Made by a program: the position numbers and the translations under genes. A stretch of 64,000 bases of DNA from Hexactinellida sp. DTS-2022 (Eukaryota; Porifera; Hexactinellida): the NCBI GenBank assembly GCA_028753945.1, contig JAPNXP010000012.1, positions 1,550,001 to 1,614,000 on the forward strand, in the 5' to 3' direction. The notes under the pieces are model-generated. The model was given only the letters and a program-made list of their open reading frames with translations, was not told where the DNA came from and searched no databases. Positions 54,786 through 64,000 of this stretch are shown piece by piece; position 1 is the stretch's first letter; the number at the start of each line of letters is the position of its first letter.

Positions 54786-55327
54786 CAAGGTTGAAACCGA
54801 ATACTGATATATTTGGTTGAACCGAATATTATTTGCCGAATAGTTGATATTTGGTTGCCAACCTGATATCAGTATTCGGTATACGGTCTCCCGACCGAAT
54901 ATTATCAGTATTCGTATTCGATTGACGTAACCGAATATTATCAGTATTCGTATTCGATTGACGTCACCGAATATTATCAGTATTTGTATTCGGTTGACGT
55001 AACCGAATATTATCAGTATTCGTATTCGGTGAAGTAAACTAATATTATCAGTATTTGTATTCGGTTGACGTCACCGAATATTATCAGTATTCGTATTCGG
55101 TTGACGTCACCGAATATTATCAGTATTCGTATTCGGTTGACGTCACCGAATATTATCAGTATTCGTATTCGGTTGACGTCACCGAATATTATCAGTATTC
55201 GTATTCGGTTGACGTCACCGAATATTATCAGTATTCGTATTCGGTTACTCAACCGAATATCAGTATTCGTATTCGGAGGGCAACTATTCATGAATACTGA
55301 TATTCGGTTCGAGCGGTTTCAACCTTG
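54786..55327. mobile_element. hAT-type MITE containing a 36-bp minisatellite
   Basis: Perfect 8-bp duplication CTTTATAT (54778-54785, 55328-55335). Ends CAAGGTTGAAACCGAATACT and CGGTTTCAACCTTG. The centre (about 54890-55255) is ten copies of a 36-bp unit, ACCGAATATTATCAGTATTC + GTATTCGGTTGACGTC; most junctions create TGACGTCA, the CRE/ATF palindrome. Confidence 0.9.
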
Positions 55328-55335
55328 CTTTATAT

Positions 55336-55716
55336 TCAAAAATTTTGCTGTGTAATTTAAATGGGTACGTGTCAATTCGGTACGGATAATTCGGTACAAT
55401 ACAATCCGGTACGTGAATAATTCAAGAACATGATCCTATTACGTAAAGTGGATGAATGTAATTCTTTCGAGACTGGCGCTAAAATATTATCATTATTTAA
55501 TATTATGGGCCCGAGAAATTCTGTCTGTGAAGGTATGCATGGGATTTATTGACTGTATTAAGTAGACAAGTCAAGGAGAAAATAAAGACATCGCTGGCAA
55601 AGTAATACCTTGGTTATTTAATCCTTCCTAGAGAGTTAGAAACCCGGTCCAGACTTAAATTCATAAAATATAAGTGTAAATAGGATTTAATTTATTTAAT
55701 AATTTAAATTTATATT
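55336..55716. other. Non-coding; short AATTCGGTAC repeats at 55375-55423
   Basis: CAATTCGGTACGGATAATTC and CAATCCGGTACG form three or four degenerate words, reminiscent of the short-repeat MULE ends. No partner array seen. Confidence 0.4.
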
Positions 55717-56239
55717 ATTAAATCTCGATTGTTGTGTGTGTGTTTGTGTGTATGTTTGTGTGTTCGTTTGTTTGTCCGGAATCCGGATTGTATTAAAGTG
55801 ATGGGGGAATAGAAACCGCTTTTATAATTGAGATAGATACTAAGTTCCAAATGTTATAATAGGTAAACAAGTATGCTAAACACGAATTTCGCATTTATAA
55901 ATTTATAATATGAATATTTGTTGTTGTTGTTGTTGTTGTTGTTAACACAAAATTGGTAAACAAATTAATGAAATACAAAATCAACCTAGATTCCTAGAAG
56001 TTAGCTTTCAACGGGTAATAGTATAGGTAAACAAGGATGCTGAACACGAATTTCGCGTTTGTAAATTTCTAGCATAAAAAACAAGTTACAACTATGGAAA
56101 TCTTATAAAGAGATGATATAACATCCCTTTCTACCATTTTCCATGGCAAAAAGGGTGAGAAGTAAGGCCGCAAAGCGGCTGTTAACTTGAGGTGCGTAGC
56201 ACCGATCCGTCGCAAAGCGACCGAGACCGAAGGGCTCGT
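55717..56239 (+). mobile_element. Non-autonomous Helentron-like element, family 1, copy 4
   Basis: ATTAAATCTCGATTGTTGTG start, TG-rich run, two internal repeats, GGCCGCaaaGCGGC hairpin and CCGAAGGGCTCGT end. Shortest complete copy (523 bp), left flank TATATT as in other copies. Confidence 0.8.
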
Positions 56240-57774
56240 ATATATACGTATAATACGAATGCGATAGTTTGCGTTTAGTTTATTCTCTTCACGATAACGG
56301 AACTAAAATATCAGAGGGGGCCCGCATCCAAAATTATGACCCGGGGCCCGCTCTCGCTCTCCTCGGCCCTGTATATCATAGTATATTATTGTACCATCCT
56401 TAATTAACCCCTGATCTACTTGATAACTTAATTAAAAATATATCAACTCCTGGCGTGAAGTCCAAATAGCTACCAAAAATTAATTCTATATAATTATCTC
56501 CATTACCAGTTTTGTCTTTGCGTCCATTTTTGGGTTTTTAATTAATTTGTTATTCTGTTTTTTGAAGTTCTACGGCTGAAACGAATATACCGAATATTCG
56601 TTCGAAATGATTGAACGAATATTCGTTTGGACGAATATTAGATTGAAACGGATATTTGTGGACTAATTTGGACAACAAGATGACTTTACAAAAACTGTCC
56701 GCCCGGACTGTTTTTGTCACATTTAGCAAATAATGTTTGGCTACAAAAACCGTCCGGCCGGACAGTTTTTGTCAAATCTAGGCAAACGATACTATTACAA
56801 CGACATTAAAGTGCCATACAGGGGCCTCACTCGGATATGCTTGGTTCTTGGACTGTCCTCAGAGATGGAACATAAAAGTGCATTGCTTATATCCAAGGGA
56901 AATATAGTCGTGAGGAACAGTATCCTCTAGAAAATAATGTTCGGGGAAACATTTTTTCTTAAGAAATAGTGTACGGCAACAAAAATATGGGGTAACAGGA
57001 TCCATAATGACACGACACCCGCCACTTATATTTGTCAGCATTACGCAAGAAAGAGAATCTGTGATAATACAGTAAATACGTATACTAGAAAATGACAAGT
57101 GAGAATCTAACTTTGTTTTAACTGTATTCCCGGCGGGAAAATAATCGGAAATTTACCCAAAAACCACATCTTAACGCTTCCGTATACATCCTTAGTATTA
57201 CGTGGTATGGCTATTATTTTTTCTGTAGTAGAAACTTGAACTATTCAACGTTTGCCAACTCTCGGTGACTAAAGTAAATAAAATGGATGCAAAACATGCC
57301 TGACAATGTCATAATTTCACTAGATTACATTAAAAATGTGCTTTTTGGTCCCCATTTACGATAATAGTATGCAATTGATTTGTTTGAAGTAGTAAATCAT
57401 AAGCAACCTTGGTTTTTTAAACTAATATCCCATCAAAGATATATTTACTTAATTTCCAATGAACGTTTTCATTTCTAAAACAACTAAATGTGATTATATT
57501 TGAAATTTTCTAAATTTGATCTGAAATAAGCCGAAATTTGACTGTTTTGGATAGGATTTCGTTAATAACTTTTGAATAGGGAACAATATTGGGAAACGCA
57601 ACGGTAAGATTATATATTTTTATGTGTAGCTTCTGTAGGAAAAACTACAAGTGAATTGATTGAATATCTTCAGAGAACAAAATAAAATAGTATAAAAATA
57701 TGGAAATAAAAATGAAGCAAAATGATAAATGCATCAGAATATTTAATCCATGGTGCACTAGGAAACGATATATA
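56240..57774. other. Non-coding; MITE fragments
   Basis: 56574-56660 carries GGCTGAAACGAATATACC and repeated GAACGAATATTCG, matching the inverted fragment at 63675-63748. 56688-56775 has two palindromes around AAAACTGTCCG(C/G)CCGGAC. 56780-57774 shows no gene or repeat I can support. Confidence 0.45.
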
Positions 57775-58860
57775 CGGATATTTATATTCCAAATAACTAG
57801 ACGAGATAAATCTTAGCTCTAAATGCTAGGCGCCCCCAACTTCCCATACCCAAATAATACATTTCACTAGTCTATCTCTTCGAATGACATAATATTAATT
57901 TTGATGACATCATTGTCAAAATGATGACTCAAGCTTTTTATATCTCTGAAACTAGACGAGTTAATGCTTAGCTCTAAACGGTAAAATGTTATGTGCCCCC
58001 TAATTCCCATACCTAAATAATACATTTCACACCTCTTCTCTTCGAATTACATAAAATTAATTTTGATGACATCATTGCAGGGTTCTAAAAAATGAGTGTA
58101 AAATTAAGGAGCCTTAATTTTGGTCATTCATATCTACTCGCCATATTTTTTTCCGGTCATACCCCAATTGGTTTACTCGCCTTAGTTTTTTTTTCAGTCA
58201 TACCCCAATTGCTTTACTCATCATATAACAAACTTTAATGAATAAATGTTGATTAGCCACAATTTTTCAAATTATACTTTGCACAATTACTGTTTACTAT
58301 ATGTAAAACACCATTATTAGCTTTTTCCTTATTAGAGATTTTTAACTAAAATATTACACCTTTGCCACTAATTGGGTTAATTAATTAAGACTTCAAAAAA
58401 GCACTTGTTTCGAATTCTATTGTTCACTAAATATTTACACGCCTTAATTTTTATTTCCTTAACTTTTACACGCCTTAATCTTTTCGAATCTAATAAATTT
58501 ATTTACTAGCCTTAATTTTTTTTCTGGCACCCAATGAATAATTTTACTCGCCTTAATTTTTATATTTCGCTTTTTTCATTTATCATACTCGCCATACTAT
58601 TTTTTCTTAAAATAAAAAAAAAACAAGGCTTATGGCGAGTAAAAAATTAAGGCGTGTAAAACCCTGCATCATTGTCAAAATGATGACTCAAGCTTTTTAT
58701 ATCTCTGAAACTAGACCAGCTAATGCTTAGCTCTAAACGGTAAAATGTTATGTGCCCCCAAATTCCCATACCCAAATAATATATTTCACTCGTCTATCTC
58801 TTCAAATGACCTCAAATAAATTTGATGACATCATTGTCAAAATGATGATTCGATAAATAT
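57775..58860. repeat. ~153-bp tandem repeat, about three copies, split by a MITE
   Basis: AACTAGACGAG, TTAGCTCTAAA, CCATACCCAAATAATA(C/T)ATTTCAC and GATGACATCATTGTCAAAAT recur at about 57797, 57950 and 58708. The third copy is displaced by the insertion 58078-58666. Confidence 0.85.
58078..58666. mobile_element. hAT-type MITE, 589 bp
   Basis: Perfect 8-bp duplication CATCATTG (58070-58077, 58667-58674). Ends CAGGGTTCTAAAAAATGAGT and ...GCGTGTAAAACCCTG. It contains many TTTACTCGCCTTAATTTTT and ACACGCCTTAA words in both orientations. Confidence 0.9.
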
Positions 58861-58984
58861 ATCGGGTAATGCGGAAATGGTTCGAATTTTCAAAGATATG
58901 AAATAGTATGACTTTTAAATAGTGTTCTAGGACCATGGATTAAAGCCTGGATCTTTCTCTTTCCGGTTTTGGTTTTACGAACCA

Positions 58985-60570
58985 TTTCCACCATACCAAT
59001 TATCGGTGTTAATTGGTAGGTATTCTGATCCGAGCTCATTGAGAATTTTGAAGTCAACTGCATCTGCCATGGAACTATGGGTTATTGCAAGGTCAGGTGT
59101 TGTCCAACTTCCGCTCGACTCTTGTTTTCTCATCGTTATTCACTGATACCATCTCCTTATCTGTGGCAATTGAAGTCTCCTACAAGGATGGTGTTGTTCC
59201 AATGTGGAAGGACTTAGGTTGTTAAGTGAGTTTTCATCAGTTCTGTTTTCTCTCCTGGAGCTCCGTATGGGGGGAATGTACACATTCCATAGCTGCAGTC
59301 TTTTCCTTTTTGACAGCACTAGTTTCTAAGCCCAATATCTCCGTTATACCCTCGGAAGTCTTCCTATCCTTTAATTCTCTGTACAGAATAGAGTTTTTGA
59401 TGAACATAACCAGCCCCCCACCTCTCCTATATTCATAATTTCGTATCGTCTCGCGGTCTCTTCTAGCTGTGCTGGATTCGGGTAGGACTGGAGTTTCTCT
59501 TTGTAGTTAATCTTGGTTTCCTGTAACATGATGATATCGGCTTGTTCATTGTGAATAAATATCTCCAAATCTGCCATCTTAGTTTCTAGAGTATCACAGT
59601 TCCATTGGACAACGTTGAGCTCTGGTTTCGTATATCCCATTTTTTCGATCTCAGTTGGTCTTGCTCACTAAGTTGGGGTCCTGCTACTTCCATTTGCAGC
59701 TTCTTACGTTCCTCATTATTAATACAGTTAGGACACCACCAGCTATTGTGCTCGATATTCATTTGTTATTCAGCTCTTGTGTTGTTTACTGCACTGTTTA
59801 GGACATATATCCTTGCATCGCGGCATTTCATCTGTTGTTTGACTGCTCGGTTTTTCTTTCTGCACACGCAGCATCGGCTTGTTTTGGTAGTTTTCTCTGA
59901 CGAATCTATGTTTTCCCGGTTATCACCCTACCAGATACTACCTGGGGGTGCACATGCTGATTCGGTTGGTTAGGGATTTGTTTGACAGGATAAGAGTGCA
60001 CAGCCCGGGCAATTCCACTCTCTTCGTCGCTCAATCACTTTCTGCTGTGGACTTCTGGTTAGTCTCGTGCATGTCTTATGGAAGAGTTTGTGGCACCATG
60101 TTGGTAACAGTTCCGTTTGGCAGCCAGCGCAGACAGGCCCAGGATTGTGTTCCACATCTCCAGCCTGCTCTATTACTAGGCAGAGGAGGTAGGCTGGATC
60201 GCCTCCTCTTCCTCCTAAAACCCGAGTCGCACCAGCTCAGAACCCTCTGTGAGGAGTGGAAGCCACGGTTGCCTTGGGAATGGAATTTCCGTTCCCATTT
60301 CCATCCCATTCCCATCCCATTCCCATGGGTATGGGGACTCCCATGGGAATTCCCATACCCACGGCAACCCTGGTGGAAGCTGGTGGTGCTGAGTTCTCCT
60401 TCGTGATACCACGGGGAACCGCGAGGAGATGGAGAGGGTTGGCCCGTTGTTGTTGTTGTTGTTTCTCCTAATTCATTCATTGTTTGTTTTGCAGTTATTT
60501 CTGGTATTTCTAATAGTGGACTGTTGTTAGTGTTGTTTGTTGTTGTTGTTGTTTCGCCTCCTATTTCCAA
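58985..60570 (-). pseudogene. Non-LTR retrotransposon: Thr-rich N-terminus, canonical 2A, zinc finger, AP endonuclease (truncated)
   Basis: Minus strand. Starts MEIGGETTTTTNNTNNSPLL at 60570 (Thr/Pro/Ser-rich). A MITE is inserted at 60264-60372. A frameshift follows, then a canonical 2A, QAGDVEHNPGP (60167-60135), directly before a Cys/His finger, CAGCQTELLPTWCHKLFHKTC...WNCPGC (60128-59985), of PHD/RING-like spacing. The endonuclease begins LNVVQWNCDTLETKMADLEI (~59613) with IIMLQETKI, continues with GGGLVMFIKNSILYRE (~59420) and ends TPDLAITHSSMADAV...LGSEYLPI (~59100-58985). The final box is LGSEYLPI where active enzymes usually have SDHLPI. No reverse transcriptase follows. Known: 2A-plus-finger non-LTR elements occur in several invertebrates. 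Confidence 0.8.
60264..60372. mobile_element. GGGAAT-type MITE, 109 bp, in the non-LTR element
   Basis: 8-bp duplication GTGGAAGC (60256-60263, 60373-60380). Ends CACGGTTGCCTTGGGAATGG and CCCATACCCACGGCAACCCTG-like. Same family as 50817-50950. Confidence 0.85.
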
Positions 60571-60649
60571 AACTGGACATGGGCTATTATTATTGTTGTT
60601 GGTTGGAAATCAAAAGGTGAATTGAAATTCAGTACTCTGGCTAGAAGCT

Positions 60650-60862
60650 TCCGACTCGCGAAATTCTCCAGGCGGGGAAATAGGAATATCTAACGAGTCT
60701 CCAGGCGAGGAAATAGGAATATCTAACGAATATCCTGGCGGGGAAATAGGAATATCTAACGAATATCCTGGCGGGGAAATAGGAATATCTAACGAATATC
60801 CTGGCGGGGAAATAGGAATATCTAACGATTCTCCAGGCGGGGAAATAGGAATATCTGTAGAG
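60650..60862. repeat. 33-bp minisatellite, about six copies, open in frame
   Basis: Units of CCAGGCGGGGAAATAGGAAT + ATCTAACGA(A/G)T(A/C)T. Because 33 is divisible by three, both strands stay open: the + strand reads (S/Y)PGGEIGISNE repeats, the - strand YSYFPARIFVR repeats. No start or partner exon supports expression. Confidence 0.85.
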
Positions 60863-61365
60863 TTTCCAGGAAATATTAGATTTTAGAAAACACATCACAA
60901 TATTTGAGGCTATTTGTGGACATATCACTTTCTCCTATTATCAACCTAAGAACCAGTTGTATGCATTCCAGAGAGACTCCAGCTCTTAGATCAATGTATC
61001 TTACTCCAGAGTGTGAAATATAAACTGCTCGCCTTCTGGGAATAGTGGCGAAACCCAGCAGGAAATGGGAAGCGTTGTACATAAAAATCTAAATATAAGA
61101 TGATTAATTTCTCTCAATTTCAAGAAAAATCTCAAAATGCTCCAATTCACTAGCAAAGCCAACAATGAAAGATGAGGGTAATTCTCTCCTCATGAAGTAA
61201 TCGGAAGCTCCACTTTCCTTCGATTATGGGATTAAATTCCATTATCATGGTGAGTTCAACCCAGTAAGTTCATGTTGGCAGAGAGAGAATGTAAAAATCT
61301 CGGGTCGAACTATATATTGGGGATTATAAATGAAATTGAAGCTATTAACAAAGCTCTTTAAATTA
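60863..61365. other. Non-coding, nothing recognised
   Basis: No long frame, repeat or motif supported. Confidence 0.5.
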
Positions 61366-61981
61366 GACGTCTAGTGCCTGGTAGAGGAAAAGGAATATCC
61401 CCAGATGGCAATTGCTCATTTAGATCTATCATTTGTCATCAAAGGAACAGATTACAATCATAAACTTATAAGGGAACTTATAGTTAACAAAATTAAGGGA
61501 GAATACAGAGAACAAATTTCGAAATATTGCAATGCTCATAATGACTTATTACCTGAAGGCCAATGCCAGTCAGTGGATGAATACTAGAATTAGCACGATG
61601 GATCGCAATGGATCTTGGGGGACTGATTTAGAATTTATTTATACAGCGATCATCGGCGTTTGTATTTTAAAAAAAACCTTGCTAGTTTCTACCGAAGGTG
61701 TTTTTTATAAACATAAAAAAACAATCGGTAGAAAGTAGCCAGGTTTTTTAATACAAACGCCGATGATCGGTGATATCGATTATCGCTGTATAAGTAAACT
61801 CATATTTTTAATGGTGAGAACTGATATTTTTGTTTGCAAAGATGATGAAATAAACTGGATGAAATTTTCAGGATATGGCTTTAACAACCAGCATTCTGTT
61901 CATGAATTAACTGAAAGCAGGATTTATTTGAGGTTGTATATGAGTCATTTTCAACCAGTGTTCAAGGTCAATGCAAAGTAA
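61366..61981 (+). pseudogene. Broken OTU protease gene with a foldback insertion
   Basis: About 61370-61440 reads RLVPGRGKGISPDGNCSFRS, the OTU catalytic loop Asp-Gly-Asn-Cys. A frameshift near 61440 and another near 61590 separate YNHKLIRELIVNKIKGEYRE and MDRNGSWGTDLEFIYTAI (the central OTU segment). A 121-bp foldback (61648-61768) then interrupts the frame. The last part, DIFVCKDDEINWMKFSGYGF...IYLRLYMSHFQPVFKV, parallels the end of the OTU at 17131 (INHNGVHYEPILRV), with SHFQPV aligning to VHYEPI. Third OTU of the window; inactive. Its parent element is unknown. Confidence 0.7.
61648..61768. mobile_element. 121-bp foldback in the OTU pseudogene
   Basis: Arms CGGCGTTTGTATTTTAAAAA and TTTTTTAATACAAACGCCG, with an inner pair CTACCGAAGGTG / CAATCGGTAG. 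The arms are slightly imperfect. Confidence 0.8.
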
Positions 61982-62463
61982 TGGCTGAATTTAGTAGCAG
62001 TATATGAAATTTATTTTATTTATCTTTAGAAGTAGAATGATCATATGTTAGAAAAATACAACTAGCAATAGTTACAATCAAATAATTTTTCGCTTATAAA
62101 CTATTATCAAACATTGCAAACTCATTTAATTTTATAGTCAATGTTACATTCAAATAGAAAATTCATTCAGATTTGCATAGTCACTGTCTTGTGGTTTGGG
62201 ATGGTATTTGTTAACATTTAAAATGGCGGAAAGCTACCCTCGTGAATTGTGTGTGAACAAATTTCAGCAATGATCTGACAATATATTGGGTTATGAGTGT
62301 TAATATGATGCTCGTTATTCGCTGCTATTCTCGCTGCTAACTTCACACCCATTATAAGAACTTTCTTCACTTGGACTGCAACATTAGCACGGACTACTAA
62401 TTACCGGACGTAACAAAGCCAAACCACAGTCAAAAATGCATAGGCAGATAGGATGAACACATT
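61982..62463. other. Non-coding, nothing recognised
   Basis: Near 62376 the string ACTTGGACTGCAACATTAGC also occurs at about 63551. No gene. Confidence 0.5.
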
Positions 62464-62537
62464 GTATGACTGAAAATATGGTCAATTCTGTATTTTAGTG
62501 ACTAAAAATACAGAATTGACCATATTTTCAGTCATAC
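62464..62537. repeat. Perfect 34-bp-stem hairpin
   Basis: GTATGACTGAAAATATGGTC...TATTTTA and its exact complement around a loop of about 6-8 nt. 62553-62598 carries a second palindrome of the AAAACTGTCCGG type (cf. 56690). Confidence 0.85.
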
Positions 62538-62599
62538 TGTTTTGACAAAAAACGTTGTTTTTTGACAAAAACTGTCCGGTCGGACAGTTTTTGTCAAAC

Positions 62600-62740
62600 A
62601 CTAAATACAATCCTGAATATCCGGATTTTTTGATTATCCGGGAACCCTTGGTTGATTTAATACACTGTGTTTATCCTAATTATCCCAACTTGTTTTGAGT
62701 GATACCAAAGAGTTCGGATGATCAAGGTTATACTGTATTA
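62600..62740. mobile_element. Probable pogo-type MITE, degraded
   Basis: ATATCCGGATTTTTTGATTA on the left and GATCAAGGTTATACTGTA on the right are imperfect inverted ends (CAGTATAACCTTGATCATCC type). Confidence 0.4.
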
Positions 62741-63069
62741 GATTATTAGATGAGTTTAAAAAAATTTTTTTTAACAAATGTTGATTATTTTCATCAGAGA
62801 TCACTTGGATAGAGTAATGATATGACTAATATTACCAATGTTGAGGAATAGATACTTAGAATCGTTCGAAGAGGTGAAACCAATGGTCCGCTCTACAAAT
62901 TAGCTCATATCTTTGAAAATACGATTGGAAAATACTCGAAACTTTGTATAAACAACAAATATGGTCCTTCTGTATTGCCGAGCATTAAAATAATTTTTTT
63001 ATTAAATTCTGGCGGGACACAGGCCCCACCTGGCTCCACCCTCGCTCCGCCTCTATGTCGAAGCAAAAG
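62741..63069. other. Non-coding, nothing recognised
   Basis: 63010-63055 is a GC-rich patch (GGCCCCACCTGGCTCCACCC) resembling a transposon end, without partner. Confidence 0.4.
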
Positions 63070-63084
63070 TTGACTTTGCGAAAT

Positions 63085-63556
63085 GACCGGGTTTGCGTTT
63101 CAACGCCAAACGCGTTTGGCGTGTTTATATACGCCATTCGCGTTTCTAACATTATTTCTTTATATTTGGTGTTATTTAATTCAAATTTTGTTCAACAATA
63201 CAAATAATTTTGAATTATTCGGAATTATATTTCCCTCGAAGGCGAGGCACATATTGTTCAATTACTTAGTTTTGAACGTGAATTGTTTTTAATTCACAAT
63301 GGTTTTAAATATTTAGTATAAGTCGCAATGGTATTATTTTAGTACAGAGATTAAATTAACAGTAAATATTGTAGAACAGATATTTGAATATTAATTAGAT
63401 ACATACTTTGTTTGTGAATAATCTAACTAGCATTAAAATTAAATAACACCAAATATAAAGAAATAATGTTAGAAACGCGAATGGCGTATATAAACACGCC
63501 AAACGCGTTTGGCTGAATTAAAATGCGCCAAACGCGTTTGGCGTTGAAACGCACTT
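63085..63556. mobile_element. Foldback element with CCAAACGCGTTTGG ends
   Basis: Left arm 63094-63185 (GCGTTTCAACGCCAAACGCG, GTATATAAACACGCC complement, ATTATTTCTTTATATTTGGT) is inverted at 63438-63554. The right arm has an extra CCAAACGCGTTTGG copy. Centre AT-rich, no coding frame. Confidence 0.8.
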
Positions 63557-64000
63557 GGACTGCAACACTAATACACTTTGTATTTATTATTTAACCATTG
63601 TAACATAACAAAAACCTATTTCCTATGTATTTTGTGTCTTGAAATATATTTAATGCTTAGTCATCCAAACTAACGAATATTTGAATATTCGTTCGTTTAG
63701 AAAAAGGTTCGTTCGTTACATGTCGAATATTCGTTTCAGCCCTAGAACTTTTTTCTGATATTCTGTTACTGTGACAGTATATTAGGTTTTTGAAATCGTG
63801 TGATGGGTTAATGAGTCAATCAATTTGTCAGATGGGTCATGGGCAAGGAATTATCCAGGAGCGCGAGACGCTCCTTTTGGAGCATGATTTAGGAAAAATA
63901 TTAATTAGGAGCGAAAATTTGGAATCCTCTCCTATACCGTTACATTAATTTGTGATTTAGGCGTATGAAAATTGGATCAGACAAAGGAGTAGGAGCGTAT
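63557..64000. other. Non-coding right edge
   Basis: 63675-63748 holds GAATATTCGTTCG repeats ending GTTTCAGCCCTAGAAC, the inverted relative of 56572-56660. A small hairpin GGAGCGcgagaCGCTCC is at 63860-63876. No gene. Confidence 0.5.

Noticed and set aside
55013-55355. Repeated YYQYSYSVDVTE and RIRILIIFGDVN frames
   Set aside because: Products of the 36-bp minisatellite.
56572-63748. One 7-kb transposon between inverted GGCTGAAACGAATAT ends
   Set aside because: Flanks show no direct duplication and the ends are degenerate; more likely two separate MITE fragments.

Overview
The window is AT-rich animal DNA that is overwhelmingly transposon-derived. GT-AG introns of about 55-67 nt, intronless housekeeping genes, a 2A-bearing non-LTR retrotransposon, Helentron-type rolling-circle elements, THAP/P elements and MULEs point to an invertebrate metazoan. 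A sponge or other early-branching animal is my best guess, at low confidence. Only two genes look like ordinary host genes: TRAPPC4/synbindin (52260-52913) and an ER-type cyclophilin (53923-54540). Both are intact, single-exon and on the + strand.

Layout. 1-7250: satellites, short palindromic MITEs, a Helentron-like non-autonomous element, a 3-kb foldback and an orphan exon encoding a hydrophobic 2A leader (300-587). 7372-10698: decayed Helentron (Rep, helicase, start of endonuclease). 10699-23260 is a nested stack: a gypsy fragment (- strand) whose integrase gene is split by a 10.8-kb THAP/P element (11843-22684, TSD GCCTCGAT). The P transposase gene is itself split by a 7.1-kb Mutator-like element (15079-22208, 10-bp TSD TGTTAATTCA, 709-bp TIRs). 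That element carries an intact gene: 2A-leader exon, 58-nt intron, ~1000-aa DDE-type protein, then an OTU protease frame. 23390-29330: non-autonomous Helentron-like elements, a hAT element, a foldback and a Helentron endonuclease-tail/OTU fragment. 29422-39335: a gypsy element (- strand, TSD ATAG) with a FLYWCH-MULE-RING transposon (29663-32164) in its pol 3' end and a 2.6-kb insertion in its 5' LTR. 39336-43840: a 29-bp tandem array and MITEs. 43850-51113: a second MULE (TSD GTTAAATCT) full of nested hAT, pogo and Helentron-like insertions and a young 1.07-kb palindrome. 51114-55330: the host genes with flanking MITEs. 55331-64000: more MITEs and minisatellites, a decayed 2A/zinc-finger/endonuclease non-LTR retrotransposon (- strand) and a broken OTU gene.

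The recurring theme is transposons carrying translation-recoding and ubiquitin-pathway modules. There are three independent 2A-like motifs (two hydrophobic leaders sharing an MISIELWR start, one canonical GDVEHNPGP), three OTU domains and one RING finger fused to a MULE transposase. The strongest candidate for an undescribed system is the intact 2A-leader/DDE/OTU element at 15079-22208. Most mobile-element limits below were fixed from target-site duplications and restored reading frames read directly in the sequence. Family names rest on motif recognition without database searches.
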